This document shows positions 1-6,583 of a stretch of DNA of 64,000 nt, piece after piece (the first letter of the stretch is position 1; every line of letters begins with the position of its first letter). The stretch is from assembly GCA_944322145.1 (NCBI GenBank), contig CALUNW010000005.1:1-64000 (forward strand). Direction: 5' to 3'. The notes under the pieces are model-generated. The model searched no databases, had not been told where the DNA came from, and saw nothing but the letters and a program-made list of their open reading frames with translations. A program made the translations under genes and the position numbers. The DNA is from an uncultured Atopobiaceae bacterium (lineage in GTDB: Bacteria; Actinomycetota; Coriobacteriia; Coriobacteriales; Atopobiaceae).

Positions 1-383
1 CTCCCGTCCTCTACTCCACGCGGGAAGGAGGTGAACTCTATGGAGCTATCTTCTTCCGACAAGGAAAGAATACAACGGATGTCCGTCTCGGACTCCGCGA
101 TCCGGTCGAGCATCGCGACGGCGCACTGGGCGACCTCGAGGCCCACGTATCGGGCGCGGACGTCGAGGCCGAGCGCGTCCCACGCGGGCCAGGTGCAGCC
201 GTTCGGGTCCTCGCGCGAGGCGTCCCAGGACGCCTGGTAGTCGTCGAGGGAGTCCTCGAACGTCATGAGGTAGCGCCTGACCAGCGCTGACGCGAGGCCC
301 GTCACGTCCTCGAAGGGCTGCACGCGCTCGATCGCGTATCCGGCGGCGAGCCTTCTGAGCTCGTTGATCTCGTTTCCACTCAT
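1..383 (-). CDS. Hypothetical protein of the integrated element, C-terminus cut by window edge
   Basis: No family is recognised. The frame stays open for about 127 codons from an ATG at 383 to the window edge, so the C-terminus is missing. A strong ribosome binding site (GAGGAGGGG, five bases before the ATG) and an ATGA overlap with the stop of the gene upstream argue that it is real and translationally coupled. The visible part is acidic, soluble and rich in Trp and Tyr in the middle. Base composition drops in G+C over roughly 40-85, the last residues in view. On the plus strand an ATG at 40 follows a good AAGGAGG box and could start a different frame; I prefer the minus gene because of the coupling and codon use. 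Confidence 0.55.
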   Translation of the reverse strand, partial: MSGNEINELRRLAAGYAIERVQPFEDVTGLASALVRRYLMTFEDSLDDYQASWDASREDPNGCTWPAWDALGLDVRARYVGLEVAQCAVAMLDRIAESETDIRCILSLSEEDSSIEFTSFPRGVEDG

Positions 384-712
384 AGCAACCCCTCCTCGTC
401 GGCCTCGGTGTAGAAGGCGTATTCTGGGTAGAACCCCGGGTCGTTGAACGCTGCCTCGATCTCCTCGACGCTCATGCGGCTGACCTCGTCGGACGTGTAC
501 TGCCCGTTATCTGCGAGCAACCACGCATGCGGCCACCACTCCGGGCGGTCGGCCCAGACGTTCTCCCAGTCCTCCTCGCTGACGTACTCGCCCATGTCAT
601 TCAGGCGGTAGACTCCCTCGTAGGGCTCGAACTCGTCGCGGACGCACGCCCTGAGCTCGTCGGTCACGTCGACGACCCGGCCCATGGCCTCGGACCCGAT
701 TGCGTTTCCCAT
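380..712 (-). CDS. Hypothetical acidic protein, 110 aa, mobile-element cargo
   Basis: No family is recognised. The 110-residue product is strongly acidic, has no membrane segment or signal peptide, and carries a Trp-rich stretch (ADRPEWWPHAWLLADNGQY) near residues 55-73. Two ATGs compete: the one at 718 lies only one base after AGGAGG, whereas the one at 712 has a seven-base spacing and is chosen. The gene lies two bases downstream of the 122-residue gene and overlaps the following gene by four bases, so the small leftward genes form one operon. Its position between the element's edge and its ParA gene points to plasmid-like cargo; the role is unknown. Confidence 0.6.
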   Translation of the reverse strand: MGNAIGSEAMGRVVDVTDELRACVRDEFEPYEGVYRLNDMGEYVSEEDWENVWADRPEWWPHAWLLADNGQYTSDEVSRMSVEEIEAAFNDPGFYPEYAFYTEADEEGLL

Positions 713-714
713 GG

Positions 715-1083
715 TCATTCCTCCTGACCTCGTGAGACGATTCTCTTGATGCGGTGCGCCGCCTGGAAGCAGGCCCGCGCCTGCGTGTCCAGCCACTCCT
801 CGGCCGCGTTCGGCCGGCGCTCGCCGCCCCTGCACCGGCGCAGTTCCGACGGGCAGCACAGGCGCTCGGCGATGTCGGCGTCGTAGATGAGGGCGCACCC
901 GCCCCAGCTGTAGTCATGCCAGCTCGGTGCGCCGTCGAGCAGGGTCCTCTCGACGGTCCGCGCGGTGAGCTCGGTGACCTCGAGCCCTTCCAACATCTCC
1001 AGGGCGTAGGCGGTGACGCCCCGGTCCCAGGCCGACCGGTCGCGGCGGGACCCGAGGGCGGCGACGACGTCGCTGACCAGCAT
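715..1083 (-). CDS. Hypothetical protein, 122 aa, mobile-element cargo
   Basis: The product begins MLVSDVVAALGSRRD and is a small soluble protein with Cys residues clustered near residues 70-85 (CCPSELRRCRGGE), which could bind a metal but do not match a zinc motif I know. The start at 1083 follows GAGGAGGGG with six bases of spacing; the frame runs further upstream, but that part reads like the shadow of the neighbouring gene. It starts two bases after the stop of the DUF4313 gene and ends two bases before the next, so it sits in the middle of a tight operon. Proteins of this kind travel with DUF4313 genes on conjugative or plasmid-like elements; no function is assigned. Confidence 0.6.
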   Translation of the reverse strand: MLVSDVVAALGSRRDRSAWDRGVTAYALEMLEGLEVTELTARTVERTLLDGAPSWHDYSWGGCALIYDADIAERLCCPSELRRCRGGERRPNAAEEWLDTQARACFQAAHRIKRIVSRGQEE

Positions 1084-1085
1084 CG

Positions 1086-1430
1086 CTACCCCTCCTCGGC
1101 GATGAGCGCGGGCGCGAGGTGCGCCATGACCGCGAGCTGTCCGAAGTTGCCGTAGCGCACGGCAGTGCCCACCTCGGCGAGGCCCAGGCGCTCGAGCTCG
1201 CGCAGGTACTTCAGGTTGTCGCACGGCACGAACGCCCAGTCGTCGCCGGGCAGGGCCTGCTCGGGCAGGTTGACCGTCAGGTCGCACCACAGGCCGTCGT
1301 CGAGCTCGTCCTCGGGCTCGACCTCGTAGAGCAGGACCGCAGGGCGGCCGTTCGTCTCGTAGCGGCCGAGCGCGGGCGTGAGCGCGGGGGCGCCGGGGAC
1401 GTGGATCTGGATCGTGGTGAACGTGAGCAT
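1086..1430 (-). CDS. DUF4313-like protein
   Basis: The 114-residue product carries the pattern I associate with the DUF4313 family: a short N-terminal beta region (MLTFTTIQIHVPG), then LWCDLTVNLPEQALPGDD near residues 49-66, and a C-terminal LGEVG/AVRYGNFG-type segment. DUF4313 proteins are known mainly from conjugative elements and plasmids and have no established activity. An AGGAG box precedes the ATG at 1430. It is the first gene of the leftward operon, so its promoter must lie in the region up to the divergent ParA gene. Family membership rests on pattern memory only. Confidence 0.6.
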   Translation of the reverse strand: MLTFTTIQIHVPGAPALTPALGRYETNGRPAVLLYEVEPEDELDDGLWCDLTVNLPEQALPGDDWAFVPCDNLKYLRELERLGLAEVGTAVRYGNFGQLAVMAHLAPALIAEEG

Positions 1431-1861
1431 GGCTGGCTCCTCTCTCCGATTGCCGTCGAGGGGCCGTCTGTGGCCGCGCGGACACGCGGGGCCCTGCGCG
1501 GACGTTGACGGGACGGTTACGAGCCGTTGAATGGACGCGGCGGCGATGCGGGGCGGGCGTCGCCGTTCAATGGTCGTTTGCGAGGCGCCCGAGGGGCCTT
1601 TGGGCGGACGCGAGGGGCGCGGAGCGGGGCGCGTCCGATGATGGGCGCTTTGACGGACGCTTAATGGCGCTTTGGCGAGGGGCGGACGATGAAGGGCCGT
1701 TTGCGGGGCGTTTGACGGGACGCGTTGTGCAAGAACTCGACAGGAGATGGACATCCGACTAGCCAAAAACTATCCATCAATTGTACAATGACAACATACA
1801 AACACGCAGGTAGATGTATAATTGTATCGACCATAACAAACGACAATCGAGGACGGTCGAC
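1431..1861. other. Divergent control region between cargo operon and parA
   Basis: About 430 bases lie between the leftward cargo operon and the rightward parA gene. The first 300 bases are very G+C-rich and repetitive, with degenerate units resembling TTTGACGGACG and GGCGTTTGACGGGACG spaced irregularly between 1500 and 1730. From about 1750 the sequence turns A+T-rich and carries the parA promoter. I see no convincing gene; a plus-strand frame at 1505-1762 has poor codon use. Confidence 0.5.
1780..1828 (+). promoter_or_regulatory. Probable parA promoter and operator
   Basis: A consensus TATAAT lies at 1817-1822, with a perfect palindrome ATTGTACAAT at 1780-1789 and a second dyad ATACAA (1796-1801) / TTGTAT (1823-1828) around it. 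Repeated TTGTA half-sites around a -10 box fit autoregulation of a partition operon by ParA or its small partner, as is usual for such operons. No good -35 is visible at 17 bases. The -10 overlaps an upstream in-frame ATG (1814), which is why I start parA at 1862. Confidence 0.5.
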
Positions 1862-2458
1862 ATGAGCAGGGGGCACACGCCGACGATCGCCGTGGTGAAC
1901 CAGAAGGGCGGCGTCGGGAAGACCTTCATCGCCGACGAGCTCGCGTTCTGGTGCGAGCGCCACGGCGTTGCCTACGCTTTTATCGACCTCGACGGGCAGG
2001 GAAGCGGGCTGCACGGCACGAGCGACGAGGGCGGCGACGACGCGGCCGAGGTTGCGATCGTCGACACGCCCGGCGCGATAACCGACCAGCTGAGGGTCGC
2101 GCTCACCGAGGCCGACGCCGTGGTCGTGCCGGTGCGCCCGAGCGTGGACGACGTCGGGCCGACCGAGCGCACGCTCGGCATCGTCGAGGAGGTCGCGCCC
2201 GATGTGGTGGGCGTCCTCGCCGTGAACGGGCGCACGCGGTTCCTCGAGACGCGCGAGTTCGAGCCCGATGTCGAGCGCTGGGCGGCGCGCGGCTGGAACG
2301 TGTTCAGGCTCCCTCAGTCGGTGCTCGTGCCGAGGGCTCGCCGGCGGGGCGAGAGCGTCGTGGCGTTCGCGCCGCGCTCGAAGGCCGCAGAGGCGGTCGA
2401 GGAGCTGTGCGGGGCCGTCGTCGGGGAGGTGACCGGGCATGGGGCTGACGAGGCTTAG
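1862..2458 (+). CDS. parA: ParA-family partition ATPase
   Basis: The 198-residue protein opens with a deviant Walker A box (NQKGGVGKT, residues 13-21) typical of ParA/MinD ATPases, which bind DNA as ATP dimers and move plasmid DNA. A Walker B-like stretch (AEVAIVDTPGA) follows near residue 63-73. At under 200 residues with no N-terminal DNA-binding domain it is the short plasmid type (type Ib, as in ParF), which pairs with a small ribbon-helix-helix partner; that partner overlaps its 3' end. An upstream ATG at 1814 is in frame but lies on the -10 box, so the ATG at 1862 is chosen. The next gene and the TGTCCCAC repeat block suggest a partition or replication locus for the element. Confidence 0.85.
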   Translation: MSRGHTPTIAVVNQKGGVGKTFIADELAFWCERHGVAYAFIDLDGQGSGLHGTSDEGGDDAAEVAIVDTPGAITDQLRVALTEADAVVVPVRPSVDDVGPTERTLGIVEEVAPDVVGVLAVNGRTRFLETREFEPDVERWAARGWNVFRLPQSVLVPRARRRGESVVAFAPRSKAAEAVEELCGAVVGEVTGHGADEA

Positions 2459-2675
2459 GAGCGCCGCAGGCGACCGCAGCGAGGGCGAGGCCGACCGCGA
2501 GGAGCGCACGCGCGGCGAGAAGGGCTACACGACCTGGCAGGCCTCGATCCGCATCGAGGACAAGGAGAAGCTGCGCCGCTGGGCGCGCGAGGACAACGTC
2601 CGCATGGCGGAGCTCCTGCGCAAGATGATCGAACGCGAGGAGCGCCGACGCAGGCGGAAGGGCGATCGCGCGTGA
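2439..2675 (+). CDS. Small basic ribbon-helix-helix-like partner of ParA
   Basis: The 78-residue product has a disordered, charged N-terminus and a C-terminal core (WQASIRIEDKEKLRRWARE, then helix AELLRKMIEREERR) that fits a ribbon-helix-helix fold: one beta strand followed by two helices and an Arg-rich tail. It overlaps parA by 20 bases and has a GGAGGTG box seven bases before the ATG. In type Ib partition systems the ParG-like protein is coded in exactly this place; it binds the centromere and represses the operon. The obvious candidate target is the repeat block downstream. The fold is inferred from sequence pattern only. Confidence 0.6.
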   Translation: MGLTRLRSAAGDRSEGEADREERTRGEKGYTTWQASIRIEDKEKLRRWAREDNVRMAELLRKMIEREERRRRRKGDRA

Positions 2676-2699
2676 AGGAACGCGCAGCGCGTGGGACCA

Positions 2700-2737
2700 G
2701 GGCGCCCGTTCCGGGAGACCGGAGCGGGCGCCCTTTT
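2700..2737 (+). terminator. Terminator after the parA operon
   Basis: A 15-base stem GGGCGCCCGTTCCGG with one mismatch in the other arm (CCGGAGCGGGCGCCC), a GAGA loop, then TTTT. It lies 25 bases after the stop of the ParA partner. Almost the same stem sequence occurs in inverted orientation at 3337-3376 behind the recombinase gene, so the two form the outer ends of a larger dyad. Confidence 0.75.
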
Positions 2738-2828
2738 CCGTGGCGTCGGCGCGGCGGTGACCGTGGCGGTCGCGGCGGCCCGTCTCCGGGGGGCTGCGGC
2801 CGCCGCCCGCTGCGCGGGCGGGCCGCCG

Positions 2829-3293
2829 GTGAGGGATGACGCAAGGTGGTGTGGGGGCGGGGAGGTGTTCCGGGAGACGGGCTCCGGCAAACGTGTCCCA
2901 CAAAAGACTACATGTCCCACCGTTGTCCCACTTTTCCAGATGGTTTGTGGGACAAGCAAAACGCCTGCTCATAGGGGGTAAACGACCCCTCGTGACTACT
3001 TGTCCCACTTTTCTTGAATACCTTACGCGAGAAAAGAAATGAAGAAGGTTCGTACTATATAGGGGGTACCTGCCCGAATTTGTGGGACAAGTAGTCACGG
3101 CCGTTTTCCGGTGTCGGGCCACGGACTTCTGACCTCGTGGTTTACCCTGTTTTCCGAACTTGTGTTCGTGTCCCACAACCGGGTTCAAAAAGTGGGACAC
3201 TGATGGGACAACGGGAACGTTTGTGGGACACGGGCCATGGGATGCGGGAAACGGCTTCCCTCGGATCGCGTCCATCCACTGCGTCATCCCTCA
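2829..3293. repeat. Mirrored block of TGTCCCAC sites: candidate centromere or origin of the element
   Basis: Non-coding. TGTCCCAC occurs at 2894, 2913, 2924, 3001 and 3169, and its complement GTGGGACA at 2947, 3082, 3192 and 3223, plus a one-base variant at 3203. The layout is mirrored: spacings 19, 11 and 23 on the left return as 23, 11 and 20 on the right. Inner arms are longer: CGTGACTACTTGTCCCAC (2991-3008) is repeated exactly inverted at 3082-3099. Outer arms share GTGAGGGATGACGCA (2829-2843) and its complement (3279-3293). The centre, 3009-3080, is A+T-rich. Iterated sites beside ParA fit a centromere (parS) or iteron origin; that role is inferred. Confidence 0.75.
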
Positions 3294-3336
3294 CCGGCGG
3301 CCCGAGGCGCGCAGCGCCTCGGCGGCCGCAGGACGG

Positions 3337-3376
3337 GAAAGGGCGCCCGCTCCCCGTCCCCGGGAAACGGGCGCCC
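3337..3376 (-). terminator. Terminator behind the serine recombinase gene
   Basis: Reading leftward from the recombinase stop, a GGGCGCCCGTTTCCCGG / GAGCGGGCGCCC stem is followed by TTTCCC. It mirrors the terminator at 2700-2737 in sequence. Confidence 0.6.
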
Positions 3377-3397
3377 TCGCGCGCCGCTGCCGCCGCG

Positions 3398-5017
3398 TCA
3401 GCCCTCTGCGGGCGCGGCGCCGGTCTTCCACCGGAACTCGACCGCCCGCGACGGGTCGAGTCCGACGCCCCGCGCGTTTCTCCGCGCGTTCTCCGACCGA
3501 TCAGTCTTGGTGAGGTAGACGTCGCATAGGAGGTCGACGACGGCTCTTTTCGCGTCGAGGTCGGCCTCGCGGAACGCCTCGGCGGGCGCGACCTCGCGCA
3601 CGATCGCCGGCGGCTCCGGCGCGTCGGCGAGCGCGCGCAGGCGCGCCTCCGCCTCGCGTATGGCCGCCTCGGCGACGTCGCGGGCGCGCTTCAGGTCCTC
3701 GGCGCGGATGAGGTCGTGCGCGTAGTCGGCCTCGGCTCGCTCGATGCGCCCGCGCTGACGCGCGACCTCGGCCTCGATCTCCTTGGCCTCGGTGGCGTCG
3801 CCCGCGCGGCGCACGCACACGAGGCTCGCGAGGTCGGGGCGGGCGAGCACCGCCTCGATGACGCTCTCGACGTAGGCGTCCACGAGGTCGGCCTTGCGCG
3901 CGACGTGGCCCGTGCACGTGTAGCAGACGCCCTGCAGGTGCACGCGGCCGCCGCAGGCGGGGCAGCGGAAGAGCCCGCTGCCCAGGTGCGTGCGCGCCGC
4001 CGCCGGCCCCTTGCCCGAAATCTTCGGGCGCCGGTCGGGGTCGTCGAGCACCGCCTGCACGCGCTCCCAGTCCTCGGCGGGCACGATGGGCTCCCACTGC
4101 CCGCGCACCCACTCGCCGGTCCCCTCGTCGCGCACGCGCCGGTTGTGCCAGGGCGCGCTCTTGTCGCCGTTCTTGCCGACCTCGGTGGGGATGTAGGTGG
4201 CGAAGCCGGCGTAGCGCGGGTTCCTCAGCATCTTGAGCACGGCCGAGCTGTTCCAGGGCTGCTCGGCGGGCAGCTCGTGCGGCGGACGGTCGGGGTGGCG
4301 CTCGTTCCACTCGACGGCAGCGCGAAAGGACGGTCGCGGCAGCGTGGGCACGCCCTCGGTCAGCTCGTCCCTCTCGCCCGAGAGCGCCCGGGCGATGGCC
4401 TTGAGCGACGCCCCCGCGAGGAAGGCGGCGAACACGGCGCGCACGGCCTCGGCCTCCTCCTCGATCACCTCGCCGGCGTGGGTGTAGCCGGTCGGGCGGT
4501 TGCCGACGGGCACGCGCCCGATGCGCGCCCGCTGGCGGTTGGCCGCCCTCTGGCGCTCGCCCTTGTGCTGGGATTCGTTCTCGGCGACGGCGACGCGGAT
4601 GCGGGCGACGAGCAGGTCGCCCGAGCGCGAGAGGTCGAGATCCATTCCGTGCGCCTCGACGACGTGGCAAAGACCTGCTTTGGCGAGCTTGACCCATTGG
4701 TCGAGCTGCCCGGGCTGGCGCGTGAGGCGGTCGAGGTCCCACACGTAGACGCTCCCGACCTCGCCGGCGCGCACGTCCGCGAGCAGCCGGTCGTAGGCGG
4801 GGCGGCGCTTGCGGGCGTCGGCCGCCGAGATCGACAGGTCGGAGTAGACGCGCTCGGCGCTCACCTCGACGCCGTCTCTGGCCGCGCGGTCGCGGCACTC
4901 CTTCTCCTGGCGGTCGAGCGCGAGCTCGCCCATACCCTGGTCGAGCGAGATTCGGACGTAGATCGCCGCGTCTCGGCTCGTTTGCTCAATTGTCTCGTTA
5001 CTGGATTTTCGCCCCAC
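3398..5017 (-). CDS. Large serine recombinase (integrase of the element)
   Basis: The 539-residue protein has the three parts of large serine recombinases: an N-terminal resolvase domain with the catalytic Ser in IYVRIS (Ser24) and conserved ALDRQ, DLDRLTR motifs; a central recombinase domain with NRPTGYTH and PWNSSAVLKMLRNPRYAG; and a zinc ribbon (RCPACGGRV...CYTC) followed by a charged coiled coil near residues 400-470. These enzymes integrate and excise elements between attP and attB with one staggered cut. The frame opens with GTG at 5017 behind a GGGGTGA box. It points inward from the element's right end, which is the usual place for an integrase gene; the host gene resumes about 90 bases away. 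Confidence 0.93.
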   Translation of the reverse strand: MGRKSSNETIEQTSRDAAIYVRISLDQGMGELALDRQEKECRDRAARDGVEVSAERVYSDLSISAADARKRRPAYDRLLADVRAGEVGSVYVWDLDRLTRQPGQLDQWVKLAKAGLCHVVEAHGMDLDLSRSGDLLVARIRVAVAENESQHKGERQRAANRQRARIGRVPVGNRPTGYTHAGEVIEEEAEAVRAVFAAFLAGASLKAIARALSGERDELTEGVPTLPRPSFRAAVEWNERHPDRPPHELPAEQPWNSSAVLKMLRNPRYAGFATYIPTEVGKNGDKSAPWHNRRVRDEGTGEWVRGQWEPIVPAEDWERVQAVLDDPDRRPKISGKGPAAARTHLGSGLFRCPACGGRVHLQGVCYTCTGHVARKADLVDAYVESVIEAVLARPDLASLVCVRRAGDATEAKEIEAEVARQRGRIERAEADYAHDLIRAEDLKRARDVAEAAIREAEARLRALADAPEPPAIVREVAPAEAFREADLDAKRAVVDLLCDVYLTKTDRSENARRNARGVGLDPSRAVEFRWKTGAAPAEG

Positions 5018-5135
5018 GACTGCATCACCCCGATGGTCGAATCGGATACAAAGTCGCAGGGAATTGCCTATATTTTAGCTTTTCAGCCATGTAAGGTCAA
5101 TTTGCCTACCGGGAGCCACCGAGCCCGGCATCGAC
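5018..5135. other. Right junction of the integrated element (candidate att site)
   Basis: Between the recombinase start and the interrupted regulator gene, an A+T-rich stretch (to about 5100) gives way to host-like G+C-rich coding sequence. The host frame reads LPGATEPGIDMLKLIARELD across 5106-5165, the end of an XRE helix-turn-helix fold, so the crossover lies close to 5095-5112 (CAATTTGCCTACCGGGAGCC). The matching left junction is outside the window. The exact core cannot be fixed without the other junction or an empty site. Confidence 0.6.
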
Positions 5136-5822
5136 ATGCTCAAGCTCATCGCCCGCGAGCTGGACGTGCCCGTGACCGCCCTCCTCGACATGCCCGAGCA
5201 CTACTGCCAGAGCTGCGGCATGATGTTCACCGGCCCCGGCCAGCACGGCCACGAGGCCGACGGCTCCGAGACGGAGGACTTCTGCCGCTGGTGCTACGAG
5301 GGCGGCCGCTACACCGATGACGTCACAATGGACGAGATGATCGAGGACTGCGCCCCGCGCATGGCCGAGGCGATGGGGTGGACCGCCGACGAGGCGGCCT
5401 CGCTCCTCGGCGCGGTGCTGCCGACGCTGCGCCGCTGGCGCGAGGTCTCCGAGAACGAGAAGGCCTACGGCGAGGAGATTCGCGCGGCGTACGGCGACGA
5501 AGTGGTAGATGCCGCCAACGAGAAGTACCTGGCGATGGGCGAGGCGGCGCACCTGCAGGCAGAAGAGCTGGCGGTCGCCATCAACGAGCAGCTGCGCCGT
5601 GCGATGGAGGCGGGCGACCCGGCGGGCTCCGAGGCACGCAAGCTCGTGGCGATGCACGCCCGCTGGCTGCGCATGTACTGGCCGGATGGTACCTACACGC
5701 CCGAGGCGCACAAGGGTCTGGCGGAGGGCTACATTTCAGACGAGCGATTCCGCGCCCACTACGAGCAGGCGGCGCCCGGTGCCACGCAGTTCCTGCGCGA
5801 CGCGATTCGTGCGTGCGCGTGA
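5106..5822 (+). pseudogene. 3' part of an XRE / zinc-ribbon / TipAS regulator interrupted by the element
   Basis: The frame is open upstream of its first ATG (5136), which has no ribosome binding site. In order it has the last helix of an XRE helix-turn-helix (LIARELDVPVTALL), a zinc ribbon (YCQSCGMMF...FCRWCYEGGRY, residues about 15-55 after the ATG, four Cys), and a TipAS-like antibiotic-binding domain to the end (YTPEAHKGLAEGYISD near the C-terminus). Intact relatives start with a full HTH domain of about 60 residues, which is missing here. The break sits at the end of the serine-recombinase element, so the element most likely integrated into this gene. If it is translated from 5136 it could not bind DNA normally. 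Confidence 0.75.
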
Positions 5823-6148
5823 TCGTCTTGCGTGGCAGTCTTTAGGGTTGCCTGCATCAGTACATGTGGGAAACGGGTAGTATCGGATCACACTTTGAGC
5901 GATCGCCGCAGATGAGCTCGTCGCGGGACTTGCCACGATGGCGGTGCGCTTCCCGCTGCGCGGGTTGAAGCAACAGGATTGGCTGGTAAACGTTCCGTTC
6001 TACGTCGTCAACGCCTTTCTGGGCATCCTCGAGTGTGAATGCTCCACCTGTCGGGTATAGGCGGGACATGGCGTGTGTTCAGGGTCGTCAAAAAGGGGGC
6101 CGTAACAGGACGAAGACCATCTGCGATGCGCTGTCCGGCCCGGCCCGC
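5823..6148. other. Intergenic region, no clear gene
   Basis: About 330 bases. A 40-codon plus frame from an ATG at 5938 (ends at 6060, ILECECSTCRV) has no ribosome binding site and is too short to judge; the minus-strand frame 5857-6069 overlaps it. Neither is called. The last part leads into the csoR promoter. Confidence 0.4.
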
Positions 6149-6154
6149 TATGAT
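6149..6154 (+). promoter_or_regulatory. -10 box of csoR
   Basis: TATGAT lies 46 bases before the csoR start. The -35 is not convincing. Confidence 0.4.
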
Positions 6155-6200
6155 GGCGGAAAGGTTTTGGTAATCGCGCGCGGCGCGGAGAGGGGATGCG

Positions 6201-6476
6201 ATGAGGCAGTGCATGGATGCGGCGAACCTTCACAGGCGTCTGCACAAGATCATCGGCCAGGTGCAGGCCATCGATCGCATGATTGACGAGGACGTGCCGT
6301 GCGAGGACATCCTCTCGCAAATCAACGCAGCGAAGAGCGCCCTGCACCGATGCGGCCAGGTTGTGCTCGAGGGGCACATCCAACACTGCGTGCGCGACGG
6401 CATCGAGCACGGGGACGCGGACAAGACCGTTGCCGACTTCACCAAGGCCGTCGAGCGTTTCGCCAACATGATTTAG
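6201..6476 (+). CDS. csoR: CsoR-type metal-sensing repressor
   Basis: The 91-residue protein is a CsoR/RcnR-family (DUF156) four-helix regulator. The copper ligands expected for CsoR are in place: Cys34, His59 and Cys63 (C-x24-H-x3-C), which bind Cu(I) and release the repressor from DNA. The N-terminal basic patch (HRRLHKIIGQVQ, residues 11-22) matches the DNA-binding helix. GAGAGGGG lies five bases before the ATG. The next gene is a metal-exporting P-type ATPase whose promoter carries a classic CsoR palindrome, so control of copper export is the likely role. Because the ligand set is Cys-His-Cys, a nickel or cobalt sensor of the RcnR type is less likely. Confidence 0.88.
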   Translation: MRQCMDAANLHRRLHKIIGQVQAIDRMIDEDVPCEDILSQINAAKSALHRCGQVVLEGHIQHCVRDGIEHGDADKTVADFTKAVERFANMI

Positions 6477-6504
6477 TGCCCCAGCTGAAAAAAGAACTTC
6501 GGAT

Positions 6505-6545
6505 TTGACCCCTCTTCCTCAAAGCGTTATACCCATAGGGGTATA
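6505..6545 (+). promoter_or_regulatory. Promoter with CsoR operator upstream of the metal ATPase
   Basis: A -35 TTGACC (6505-6510) and -10 TATACC (6528-6533) are 17 bases apart. The -10 is the left half of the dyad TATACCCATAGGGGTATA (6528-6545), matching the pseudo-palindromic G/C-tract operators described for CsoR. Repressor binding would cover the -10, giving metal-inducible export. Confidence 0.85.
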
Positions 6546-6583
6546 GGTATCAAAACGCGTCGGCGAGAAGGACGGGGGAGCCC

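Noticed and set aside
31-240. Plus-strand gene starting at ATG 40 with AAGGAGG
   Set aside because: Good ribosome box, but the frame is antisense to a coupled minus-strand operon gene and its codon use is poor.
3716-5320. 534-codon open frame on the plus strand
   Set aside because: Antisense to the serine recombinase, which has all its motifs.
5938-6060. 40-codon peptide ending ILECECSTCRV
   Set aside because: No ribosome binding site, no similarity known, overlapped by an opposite frame; too weak to call.
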